Positions 53,640-61,778 of a stretch of DNA of 64,000 nucleotides are shown in pieces. Below the pieces are notes generated by a model. It had not been told where the DNA came from and did no database searches. It saw nothing but the letters and a program-made list of their open reading frames with translations. Made by a program: the position numbers and the translations under genes. Position 1 is the first letter of the stretch. Each line of letters starts with the position of its first letter. Source of the stretch: an uncultured Eubacteriales bacterium (GTDB lineage: Bacteria > Bacillota > Clostridia > Lachnospirales > Lachnospiraceae); the NCBI GenBank assembly GCA_900314525.1, contig OMVN01000007.1, positions 1-64,000 of the forward strand. The letters run 5' to 3'.

Positions 53640-54410
53640 TTATTTTACAATGCCTAGTAATTCTTCTGCTTTTTTGACTTCTTCCTTAGTTGGTGTCTTA
53701 ACTCCTTCAAGAGGATAATCAATTTTTAAATTCTTCCATTTTTCGAGACCTAATGTATGATAAGGTAATATCTCTACTTTAGATACAGTTTTTAAATCAT
53801 CGACAAATGATTTTAATTTCTTAAGACCTTCTTCGTCGTCAGTTATTCCAGGAACAAGTACATGTCTAATCCACATTTCTTTGCCGTTATCTGAGAGATA
53901 TTTGGCCATTTCAAGTATATTTATATTTGTCCACTTTGTAAGCTCCTTGTGTTTATCGTCTTCGATTTCTTTAATATCAAGCATAAACAAGTCTGTAACT
54001 TCCATTAATTTATCAAACTTGCTCTTAAAAGGTTCCTCAAAAGTAAATGGATTTCCGCTTGTATCAAGTGTTGTATGAACACCCTGCTCTTTTGCAAGTC
54101 TGAATACTTCTGTTACAAAATCAATCTGCAGTAATGCTTCACCACCACTGATTGTTATACCGCCAGTAATTCTTCCTTTTGCTTTATCAAAATTTGATCC
54201 CCAGTAGTTTTTATATCTCATTACCTTTTTGAATGCATCTTCTGCCGAGATTTCTTCACCACCATTTAGACTCCATGTTTCAGGATTATGGCAGTATTTA
54301 CATCTCATATGACATCCCTGTAAAAAGATAACATATCTAAGTCCTGGACCATCAGCAGCGCCAAATGATTCCCATGAATTTACTTTTCCCATTATTTTTT
54401 CTGTACTCAT
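53640..54410 (-). CDS. pflA: PflA, pyruvate formate-lyase activating enzyme
   Basis: A radical SAM enzyme that makes the glycyl radical of PflB. It has the CxxxCxxC motif in CHMRCKYC, LDTSGNPFTFEEP and the MLDIKE segment. 256 residues. It is encoded after pflB, with a strong terminator and small hairpins in between. Confidence 0.96.
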   Translation of the reverse strand: MSTEKIMGKVNSWESFGAADGPGLRYVIFLQGCHMRCKYCHNPETWSLNGGEEISAEDAFKKVMRYKNYWGSNFDKAKGRITGGITISGGEALLQIDFVTEVFRLAKEQGVHTTLDTSGNPFTFEEPFKSKFDKLMEVTDLFMLDIKEIEDDKHKELTKWTNINILEMAKYLSDNGKEMWIRHVLVPGITDDEEGLKKLKSFVDDLKTVSKVEILPYHTLGLEKWKNLKIDYPLEGVKTPTKEEVKKAEELLGIVK

Positions 54411-54455
54411 CTATCATTTCCTCCTTGAATATACAAATTTAAATTTTTAATAGTG

Positions 54456-54484
54456 ATTTTGCACTTTTCTATGTATAAAAACAA
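54456..54484 (-). promoter_or_regulatory. Possible weak pflA promoter
   Basis: TTGTTT (54479-54484) and CAAAAT (54456-54461) on the minus strand, 17-bp spacer. Both elements are poor matches. Confidence 0.3.
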
Positions 54485-54504
54485 TTTATGGTTTTATATA
54501 TAGA

Positions 54505-54547
54505 AAAATGCTGGTTCCCATAATAACTAGTATTACAGAAACCAGCA
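54505..54547 (-). terminator. Terminator after pflB
   Basis: TGCTGGTT pairs with AACCAGCA on the minus strand, followed by TTTTTC. The loop is about 23 bases. Confidence 0.72.
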
Positions 54548-54550
54548 CCT

Positions 54551-54579
54551 CCTATTCTAATAGGAAACAAAGTTTCCTA
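54551..54579 (-). repeat. Two mutually exclusive hairpins downstream of pflB
   Basis: CCTATT-CT-AATAGG (54551-54564) and TAGGAAAC-AAA-GTTTCCTA (54561-54579) are perfect stems that share bases 54561-54564. Only one can form at a time. They lie between the pflB stop and the terminator. Confidence 0.6.
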
Positions 54580-54608
54580 ATTAACTGCTCGTTTAATCAG
54601 TTATTATC

Positions 54609-56873
54609 TTACAAAGATTCGTGGCATGTTCTTGCGATAACGTCAAGCTGCTGTTTCTTTGTTAAGTCGATGAACTTAACAGCATATCCAGATACACGAA
54701 TTGTGAAGTTAGCATATTCTTCTTTTTCTGGATGTTCCATAGCATCGATTAATTTCTCTTTACCGAATACGTTAACGTTAAGGTGATGAGCACCCTGATT
54801 GAAGTATCCGTCTAATACAGAAACAAGGTTGTTAACACGAGCTGCTTTATCATTTCCTAATGCACTTGGGTTCATTGTCTGAGTATTAGAAATACCATCT
54901 AATGACCAGTGATATGGAATCTTAGCAACTGAGTTTAATGATGCTATTAAACCGTTCTGCTCTGCACCGTAGCTTGGTGATGCACCTGGGCTGAATGGTG
55001 TGAATGCTGCACGTCCGTTAGGCATAGCTCCTGTTGCTTCTCCGTAAACTACGTTTGAAGTAATTGTAAGAAGTGATGTTGTAGGCTCTGAATTACGGTA
55101 TGTATGTCTACGTTTTACTTTCTCAACGAATGTCTTTAATAACCATACACCGATTTCATCAGCACGATCATCATCATTACCATATTTAGGGAAATCTCCT
55201 TCAACTTTGAAGTCTTCTGTGATACCTTCATCGTCACGAACAACTGTTACTTTTGCATATCTGATTGCAGATAATGAATCGATAACATGTGAGAATCCTG
55301 CAATACCTGTAGCGAATGTACGACGTACATCTGTATCGATTAATGCCATTTCAGCTGCTTCATAGTAATATTTGTCATGCATATAGTGAATTAAGTTTAA
55401 TACATTTACATAGATGTCTGCACACCAGTCAAGCCATGTCTCATATGCAGCTTTAACCATCTGGTAATCTTCCTCACCACTAAGAACATCTTTTGTGATC
55501 TTCTGTAACTTTGGACCACACTGGATACGATGTTTCTCATCAAAACCACCATTGAAAGCGTAAAGTAATGTCTTACCAAGGTTTGCTCTAGCTCCGAAGA
55601 ACTGAATTTCTTTACCTGTCTGTGTTGCAGATACACAACAGCAGATTGAGTAATCATCGCCCCATACTGGTTTCATAACATCATCGTTCTCATACTGGAT
55701 TGAGCTTGTCTCAATTGAGATATGAGCTGCATAATCCTTGAACTGCTGTGGAAGAGCACTTGAATATAATACTGTAAGGTTTGGTTCTGGTGAAGGTCCC
55801 ATGTTCTCAAGTGTATGAAGGAAACGGTAGTCAGTCTTTGTAACCATGTGACGACCATCCATTCCGATACCACCAACTTCAAGAGTTGCCCATGTAGGAT
55901 CTCCTGAGAATAACTGGTTGTATGAAGGGATTCTTGCGAATTTAACCATACGGAATTTCATTGTCATATGATCAATAATTTCCTGTGCTTCTGTTTCTGT
56001 GATTACTCCGTTCTTTAAGTCACGCTCGAAGTAGATATCAAGGAATGTAGATACACGTCCAACTGACATAGCTGCACCATTCTGTGTCTTGATAGCTGCA
56101 AGGTAACCAAAGTATAACCACTGACAAGCCTCTTTAGCTGTCTTAGCAGGACCTGAAATATCATAGCCATAAATCTTAGCCATTTCTTTCATTCCTTTTA
56201 ATGCGTTAATCTGCATTGCGATTTCTTCACGAAGACGAATTACATCATCATACATGTTACCGCAACCACAGTTCTTCTTGTCTGCTTCTTTTGCTTTGAT
56301 TAAGTAATCAATACCGTATAAAGCTACTCTACGGTAATCACCAACGATACGTCCACGACCATATGTATCAGGAAGTCCTGTTACGATATGTGTTTTACGA
56401 GCTAATTTCATTTCATCTGTATAAGCAGCGAAAACAGCATCGTTATGTGTTGTCATATAGTTTTCAAATACATTTTTAAGTTCTGGATCAATTTCATATC
56501 CATAACTTTCAGCTGCCTGCTCAGCCATTCTGATACCACCATAAGGCATAAATGCTCTCTTTAATGGTTTATCTGTCTGGAGACCAACAACCTGCTCGAG
56601 ATCTTTTAAGTTCTCATCAATGTAACCTGGTCCGTAAGCTGTAAGACCTGAAACTACTTTTGTTTCGCAATCAAGAACGCCGCCTTTTGCACGCTCTTCT
56701 TTCTGTAACTTCTGTAAAGCACCCCATAATTTATTAGTTGCATCTGTAGGATCAACTAAGAATGATTCATCACCATCATATGGTTTGTAGTTTTTCTGAA
56801 TGAAATCACGAACATTTACTTCGTCTTTCCAGATTCTTCCTTCGAACCCTTCCCATGCGTCAAAATTTACCAT
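54609..56873 (-). CDS. pflB: PflB, pyruvate formate-lyase
   Basis: Cleaves pyruvate to acetyl-CoA and formate in fermentation. The active cysteines are in [13 protein letters not shown] (Cys411-413), and the glycyl radical is Gly729 in RVSGYAVKF. 754 residues. It has a consensus promoter with a long palindrome further upstream, and a terminator downstream. Confidence 0.98.
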   Translation of the reverse strand: MVNFDAWEGFEGRIWKDEVNVRDFIQKNYKPYDGDESFLVDPTDATNKLWGALQKLQKEERAKGGVLDCETKVVSGLTAYGPGYIDENLKDLEQVVGLQTDKPLKRAFMPYGGIRMAEQAAESYGYEIDPELKNVFENYMTTHNDAVFAAYTDEMKLARKTHIVTGLPDTYGRGRIVGDYRRVALYGIDYLIKAKEADKKNCGCGNMYDDVIRLREEIAMQINALKGMKEMAKIYGYDISGPAKTAKEACQWLYFGYLAAIKTQNGAAMSVGRVSTFLDIYFERDLKNGVITETEAQEIIDHMTMKFRMVKFARIPSYNQLFSGDPTWATLEVGGIGMDGRHMVTKTDYRFLHTLENMGPSPEPNLTVLYSSALPQQFKDYAAHISIETSSIQYENDDVMKPVWGDDYSICCCVSATQTGKEIQFFGARANLGKTLLYAFNGGFDEKHRIQCGPKLQKITKDVLSGEEDYQMVKAAYETWLDWCADIYVNVLNLIHYMHDKYYYEAAEMALIDTDVRRTFATGIAGFSHVIDSLSAIRYAKVTVVRDDEGITEDFKVEGDFPKYGNDDDRADEIGVWLLKTFVEKVKRRHTYRNSEPTTSLLTITSNVVYGEATGAMPNGRAAFTPFSPGASPSYGAEQNGLIASLNSVAKIPYHWSLDGISNTQTMNPSALGNDKAARVNNLVSVLDGYFNQGAHHLNVNVFGKEKLIDAMEHPEKEEYANFTIRVSGYAVKFIDLTKKQQLDVIARTCHESL

Positions 56874-56934
56874 TTTTCCTGGTTCCTCCTTGTATTTTTT
56901 CTTTTTTATTAGCTTATCGCTAACCTCTGATTAA

Positions 56935-56963
56935 ATTATAGTAATTATTACTATTTTTGTCAA
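56935..56963 (-). promoter_or_regulatory. pflB promoter (sigma-A type)
   Basis: Consensus TTGACA (56958-56963) and TATAAT (56935-56940) on the minus strand, with a 17-bp spacer. Confidence 0.88.
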
Positions 56964-56979
56964 TGGATTTTGATGTTCT

Positions 56980-57002
56980 AAAATAAGAACAATTCTTATT
57001 TT
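56980..57002. promoter_or_regulatory. 23-bp palindromic operator candidate upstream of pflB
   Basis: AAAATAAGAA (56980-56989) and TTCTTATTTT (56993-57002) are perfect 10-bp arms, separated by CAA, lying 16 bp upstream of the pflB -35 element. A binding protein cannot be named. It does not match the known Rex box. The rest of the 238-bp gap up to 57111 holds only a weak imperfect hairpin after the OhrR-type gene. Confidence 0.65.
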
Positions 57003-57111
57003 TGAAAATGTAACTTTCCCATCAACATTCATTATTAATTTATCATTTTTAACATACAAAATCAACTATAAACTTAGTAAGTACTTAAAAAAATACATAC
57101 TCAACAACCTA

Positions 57112-57540
57112 TTATAAGTTGCCTAAAATTTTATATAGTAATTTGTATAATAATATTTGTTCTTCTTTTGATAAATTAACACAATCACTTATCTTTTCTG
57201 GTACAGTAGATGCGTATTCTTTTAGTTTTGTTCCTTCTTTTGTGATTGAAACAATAAGATTTCTTTCGTCGTCTTTTGATCTGGCTCTGGTTATATATCC
57301 TTTTGTTTCTAATTTCTTAAGAAGCGGAGTCAGAGTACCCGAATCAAGATATAGGTTTTCACCTAACTCCTTTACATTAATATTTTTTTTATCCCATAAA
57401 ACCATCATAGTAATATACTGAGTATATGTTAAATCTATTTTATCAAGATATTCCTTATATTTTTTTACAATTTCTTTTGAACAAACATATAAAGGAAAAC
57501 AGAGTTGATTCTCAAGTTTGAGTTTATCATAATTATCCAT
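57112..57540 (-). CDS. OhrR-type MarR-family redox regulator
   Basis: MarR-family repressor resembling organic-peroxide sensor OhrR: KLENQLCFPLY (Cys14), GENLYLDSGTLTPLLKKLE and RSKDDERNL. Cys14 is the peroxide-sensing position. Another cysteine, Cys120, lies in KISDCVNL, at a spacing close to that of two-cysteine OhrR proteins. The frame opens at 57555, but the ATG at 57540 with GAGG seven bases upstream is preferred (142 residues). No ohrA gene is nearby; instead it follows trxA-trxB. Confidence 0.85.
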   Translation of the reverse strand: MDNYDKLKLENQLCFPLYVCSKEIVKKYKEYLDKIDLTYTQYITMMVLWDKKNINVKELGENLYLDSGTLTPLLKKLETKGYITRARSKDDERNLIVSITKEGTKLKEYASTVPEKISDCVNLSKEEQILLYKLLYKILGNL

Positions 57541-57554
57541 TTCTATGCCTCGCA

Positions 57555-58460
57555 TTAAATCTTATTTATTCTTTCGCATGCAGTAAGTGCTGAAATTGCT
57601 CCATCTGAAGCTGCTGTTGTAAGCTGTCTCACATTTTTTGTTCTGCAGTCACCTGCAGTAAAAATTCCCGAAGCATTAGTCTGACAGTCCTCACCTGCAA
57701 TTATATATCCATTATTATCTAAATTCACAAGATTTTTGAAAACACTATTATCTGGAACATGTCCAATTGCAATAAAGAGTCCTTGAACTTTAATAAAACT
57801 TGTTTTCCCGTCTGTATTAGTTACCTTTAATCCCTCAACATGGTCTTCACCTATTATTTCAGTTATATTAGAGTTATATATAATCTCCACATTTGTCTTC
57901 TCTTTCAGAACCTTTATATCCCTTTCGTCAGCCCTAAATACATCACGTCTTAAAATTATATACACTTTTGAGCAATAATTTGATAAGAAAAGTGCATCTT
58001 CAACTGCTGTATTACCTCCACCAGCTACTGCAACTTCTTTATTTCTAAAAAATGCACCATCACAAGTTGCACAATACGATACACCCGCTCCTATAAACTT
58101 ACTTTCATTAGGTAGTCCAAGCATTCTATTTTTAGCACCAGTGGCTATTATAAGAGATTTACATTTATATGAACTTATTGGTGTGTTTACGATTTTATAA
58201 TCATCGTGATTTTCTATAGAAATAGCCTCCTCAAATTTGACCTCCACAGAAAGTTGTGTGACCTGTTCATACAAATGTGTTGCAAACTCAAAACCTGAGA
58301 TATCTTTTATTCCAGGATAATTCTCAATTTTTGGAGTATTAATAATCTGTCCGCCATAAGCTTTTTTCTCTAAAATTAATGCTGTCTTTCCAGATCTGGC
58401 AACATATATTCCAGCAGATAATCCAGCTGTACCTGCTCCTATAATTATAACGTCATACAT
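57555..58460 (-). CDS. trxB: TrxB, thioredoxin reductase
   Basis: A FAD and NAD(P)H disulfide reductase. The FAD motif GAGTAGLSAG is at residues 8-17. The redox cysteines are Cys130 and Cys133 in CATCDGAFF. The NADPH motif is GGGNTAVEDAL, and TAGDCR ends the FAD site. 301 residues. It follows trxA and is followed by the OhrR-type gene. Confidence 0.96.
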   Translation of the reverse strand: MYDVIIIGAGTAGLSAGIYVARSGKTALILEKKAYGGQIINTPKIENYPGIKDISGFEFATHLYEQVTQLSVEVKFEEAISIENHDDYKIVNTPISSYKCKSLIIATGAKNRMLGLPNESKFIGAGVSYCATCDGAFFRNKEVAVAGGGNTAVEDALFLSNYCSKVYIILRRDVFRADERDIKVLKEKTNVEIIYNSNITEIIGEDHVEGLKVTNTDGKTSFIKVQGLFIAIGHVPDNSVFKNLVNLDNNGYIIAGEDCQTNASGIFTAGDCRTKNVRQLTTAASDGAISALTACERINKI

Positions 58461-58476
58461 ATTTTACCTCATAATT

Positions 58477-58791
58477 TTATGCATTCTTTACAAGTTCAAT
58501 TATCTGTTCCTTAGATATTAATCCTACAGATCTCTTAACTTCTTTACCACCATTAAATACTATAAGACATGGTATAGATGAAATATTAAATCTCATAGCG
58601 AGATCCATCTCATCATCAGTATTCACTTTACCAACTTTAAAATCTGTATGTTCTGTGGCAACCTGATCTACTATTGGTGAAAGCATCTGACATGGTCCAC
58701 ACCATGATGCCCAAAAATCTACAAGTACAGGCACATCTGAATTTAATACCTCATTTTCAAAGTTATCTTTATTAATTACTATTGGTTCCAT
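58477..58791 (-). CDS. trxA: Thioredoxin
   Basis: A 104-residue thioredoxin with the active-site WCGPC (Cys31, Cys34) and the cis-proline motif SIPCLIVF; the residue after the cis-Pro is Cys instead of the usual Thr. It likely reduces protein disulfides, with TrxB as partner. Confidence 0.97.
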   Translation of the reverse strand: MEPIVINKDNFENEVLNSDVPVLVDFWASWCGPCQMLSPIVDQVATEHTDFKVGKVNTDDEMDLAMRFNISSIPCLIVFNGGKEVKRSVGLISKEQIIELVKNA

Positions 58792-58837
58792 TATTTAATT
58801 CCTCCATTCATTTTAATTAATATTATGTACACCTTAT

Positions 58838-58880
58838 ATAATAAAATTCAAAATACACATTTCAATTGTTTACAATTGAA
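58838..58880 (-). promoter_or_regulatory. trxA operon promoter with a 20-bp palindrome
   Basis: TTGAAA (58860-58865) and TATTAT (58838-58843) on the minus strand are 16 bp apart. The perfect palindrome TTCAATTGTTTACAATTGAA (58861-58880) overlaps the -35 element. Its ACAATTG halves resemble OhrR operators, so autoregulation by the downstream OhrR-type gene is likely. Confidence 0.65.
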
Positions 58881-58940
58881 TTATATAAAAATTAAGTTTT
58901 TATGTCAATAATTTAAACATCAGATAATAATTAAATATTT

Positions 58941-60161
58941 CTAAAATAGAATATTAAAATATATTGTTTCATCTGCATAATTTACATTTATCTTAGCTTT
59001 TATCTTTTTTGAAATACTTTCTGCCATGGACAATCCAATTCCATAACCCGATTTTTTACTATTATGAGATGAATCTTCTCTGTAAAATCTATTGAAAAAT
59101 TTAGAATAGTCAATATTTTTTCCATCTGCATATGTATTTGAAATAGTTAATTTCACCTGTCTGCTTCCTAACCCTTTTCTTTTCAATGAAATATTTATAT
59201 TACCTGAATCATCACAGTATTTTACAGAATTATCTATAAAAATATTTATAAGTTCCGTTAATAATTTTTCATCAGACCCTACTTCTATTTTATCCTCTAT
59301 GTCGAAATTATATCTTTTTTTCTCTTTATCAATTACAGGTATAAATGCATCAGCACAGTTTCTTACTATTTTTGAAAGATTTATCTGTTTAAATTCCAAA
59401 TTTGTTTTCTCATTCATTTTTGATAAGAATATCAGATCCGAAACAAGATTAGACATTCGGTTAACCTGGTTAATTGTACTCTCCGTCCATTCATTTTTTC
59501 CATTAACCATTTCTAAAACTTCTGTATTTGCAGAAATAATAGCCAATGGAGTTTTTAACTCATGGCCCGCATTAGTAATAAATTCATTTTGAGCTTCAAT
59601 ATTTCTTATAACACTTCTTACAGCTCTCTTTGAAAAAGCTGATATAAGAACAAAGAAAAACATAAAACTCATACATCCAATGAGAAGAACAAATTTTACA
59701 AGTGTCCTCATATTCATTACAGACCTTGTACAATCAAGAAAAACGATTACCTTTTCTCCATCACTTTTACTTTTAATCATGTAATAATAAATAATACCAT
59801 TTTCTGTAATTTTTCCTTTTTCATTATTAAGCGCTTTTTTGGTCATTCCATAAGCTTGTTCATCAGTAACTGACACTATATGATTCATATCAATTATTTC
59901 AAAATTATCATTATTTGTTTTTAAACTAAAATATCTAAATTCATATTGAGTTTCCGGAGTTATTGTTATTTCTTTACTGTGATTTTCTTTATAATCAGGC
60001 ATAATTCCATCATTATCAAGAATATATTCTAGTTCATTATATGTTTTTGATTTAAGAGAATAATCAGAAACAACCAATATTAAACCAATTATTATTATAA
60101 GCATAAGTAAAACAGCCATACTTGAAACCAGTATAAATTTTGTTCTAATTTTTTTTGTCAT
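58941..60161 (-). CDS. Sensor histidine kinase
   Basis: Two membrane helices (about residues 10-32 and 155-175) frame an extracytoplasmic sensor domain of about 120 residues. The phosphoacceptor is His200 in NAGHELKTPLAI. The ATPase domain has N-box NIFIDNSVKYCDD and G-box SGYGIGLSMAE. It is the partner of the upstream response regulator, with a 10-base gap. The signal is unknown. Confidence 0.93.
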   Translation of the reverse strand: MTKKIRTKFILVSSMAVLLMLIIIIGLILVVSDYSLKSKTYNELEYILDNDGIMPDYKENHSKEITITPETQYEFRYFSLKTNNDNFEIIDMNHIVSVTDEQAYGMTKKALNNEKGKITENGIIYYYMIKSKSDGEKVIVFLDCTRSVMNMRTLVKFVLLIGCMSFMFFFVLISAFSKRAVRSVIRNIEAQNEFITNAGHELKTPLAIISANTEVLEMVNGKNEWTESTINQVNRMSNLVSDLIFLSKMNEKTNLEFKQINLSKIVRNCADAFIPVIDKEKKRYNFDIEDKIEVGSDEKLLTELINIFIDNSVKYCDDSGNINISLKRKGLGSRQVKLTISNTYADGKNIDYSKFFNRFYREDSSHNSKKSGYGIGLSMAESISKKIKAKINVNYADETIYFNILF

Positions 60162-60171
60162 ATTTTTCTCC

Positions 60172-60840
60172 TTAAATTGTTTTTAGAATATAATCTTCTC
60201 CTTTGGCACCATCTATATGAATGTCCGCATCAATTGATTTTAATTTGTTATTCAAATATGAAATATATACCCATACTACTTCTGGATTTTTTTCTTTTTC
60301 ATCATCCCATACATGACATAATATATCTGAATCAGTAAGTTTTTTTCCTGAATTCTTCATTAAAAATTCCATTAATTTTTCTTCTCTTCCAGAAAGTCTT
60401 ATTGAATTTTCACTTATTAATTCTTGATCTTCAGTATTTAAAGAAACTTTTCCAAAAGACAGAATTTTAGGTGAATATGATATATTTCTTCTAGTCATTG
60501 ACCTTATTCGTGCTAGTAATTCACCCATGGCAAACGGCTTTGTAAGATAATCATCTGCACCTGCATCAAGACCGTTTATTCTGTCATCTATTTCTGACTT
60601 TGCAGTTAGAAATATTGCTGGAGAAACATTTCCTTTTTCTCTTAGAATTTTTAGTGCACTGATACCATCAAGTTCTGGCATCATAATATCAAAAATCATA
60701 CAGTCATACACATTTTCTGAAGCTTTTTCTACAGCCTGATTTCCATTATCAACAGCATCAACTTCGTAATCGGAATATGAAAGCATTGTAACAAGTGCCC
60801 TTTGTAAATCAATTTCATCTTCAGCAAGTAAAATTTTCAT
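60172..60840 (-). CDS. OmpR-family response regulator
   Basis: A receiver with Asp8, Asp51 (IFDIMMPELDG) and Lys101 (YLTKPF), and an OmpR winged helix at 127-222, somewhat diverged (GREEKLMEFLMKNSGKKL). 222 residues. It is transcribed before its kinase and divergent from the Crp/Fnr gene; a 14-bp palindrome lies between them. Confidence 0.92.
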   Translation of the reverse strand: MKILLAEDEIDLQRALVTMLSYSDYEVDAVDNGNQAVEKASENVYDCMIFDIMMPELDGISALKILREKGNVSPAIFLTAKSEIDDRINGLDAGADDYLTKPFAMGELLARIRSMTRRNISYSPKILSFGKVSLNTEDQELISENSIRLSGREEKLMEFLMKNSGKKLTDSDILCHVWDDEKEKNPEVVWVYISYLNNKLKSIDADIHIDGAKGEDYILKTI

Positions 60841-60899
60841 TCTATTTCTCCCATCTTGCCTCGATGGTGTAAATATACTATACTATTTATATTAATTAC

Positions 60900-60913
60900 G
60901 TGGTCTAGACCAC
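60900..60913. promoter_or_regulatory. Perfect palindrome between the response regulator and Crp/Fnr genes
   Basis: GTGGTCTAGACCAC is a perfect 14-bp palindrome placed between the two divergent genes. It is a likely operator for one of the two encoded regulators. Its GC-rich arms stand out from the AT-rich intergenic DNA. Confidence 0.6.
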
Positions 60914-60987
60914 ATTTTTCAAAAAATATATTATTTATAAAATGTTATGTGATAAAAAACAAAGTATAAAGAAAGGCGGAAAATCAT

Positions 60988-61698
60988 ATGAATCTTGATG
61001 CATATAAAAAAAATATCCTTTTTCAGAATATGTCTGATGAGGATATCACAGAAGCACTTAAATGCCTCAACTCATATAAGAGAAGCTATCAGAAAAATGA
61101 AATCATCTATCACGCTGGTTCTTCTACAACTTTTATGGGATTAATTCTCAATGGTAGTGTTATAGTTGAGAGAAATGATGCCTGGGGAAATCGAACTATT
61201 CTAACAAAATTTAATTCAGGAGATTTCTTTGCAGAATCATACGCTATGAATCCTGCCAAAGTAATTCCAGTTGATATTATCGCCCAGGAACCTACACTTG
61301 TTGTCTTTCTTGAAATTAACAAGATTACAACTGACTCATGCTCAAGTCATAGAGTAATTAATAAACTAACAGCCAACCTGTTAAAGATTTCCCTTCAAAA
61401 AAATATGTTCCTATCTAACCGTTCTTTTCTTCTCTCTGCTAAAACTATGCGTGAGAAAATATTTGGATACTTAGACAATATCTCTTTACAGAATCATTCT
61501 AATGAATTTGATATACCATTTGACAGGCAGCAATTAGCAGATTTTTTAAAAATAGACCGCACTTCGCTCTCAAAAGAATTAAGCAAAATGCAGTCTGAAG
61601 GATTAATCACCTATAAGAAAAATCATTTTATTATTGATAAAGATCAACGAACTAAAAGCCACTGGAATAAATCCAATGGCTGTGTAATCTCTTGTTAA
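60988..61698 (+). CDS. Crp/Fnr-family transcription regulator
   Basis: A cyclic-nucleotide-binding-like domain (residues 10-120) and a C-terminal HTH with PFDRQQLADFLKIDRTSLSKEL. It lacks the N-terminal cysteine cluster of Fnr and the phosphate-binding cassette of Crp, so its ligand is unknown. AAAGGCGG precedes the ATG. The end contains an imperfect hairpin (61657-61681) and two cysteines (GCVISC). Confidence 0.9.
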   Translation: MNLDAYKKNILFQNMSDEDITEALKCLNSYKRSYQKNEIIYHAGSSTTFMGLILNGSVIVERNDAWGNRTILTKFNSGDFFAESYAMNPAKVIPVDIIAQEPTLVVFLEINKITTDSCSSHRVINKLTANLLKISLQKNMFLSNRSFLLSAKTMREKIFGYLDNISLQNHSNEFDIPFDRQQLADFLKIDRTSLSKELSKMQSEGLITYKKNHFIIDKDQRTKSHWNKSNGCVISC

Positions 61699-61778
61699 AT
61701 TATAAGCATAATCAATGACTAGATTGTTTTCTATTCTCTATACTCCACAATCTTCAATCCATTTTATTTGTATAAATC

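Noticed and set aside
53566-53640. SAM riboswitch before the methyltransferase gene
   Set aside because: The gap is far too short and has only a simple terminator hairpin.
57042-57111. Terminator after the OhrR-type gene
   Set aside because: The visible stems are weak, with G-U pairs and a mismatch, and the T run is poorly placed. Read-through toward pflB cannot be excluded.
61657-61681. Hairpin as terminator of the Crp/Fnr gene
   Set aside because: It lies within the coding end, has a mismatch and no T tract follows.
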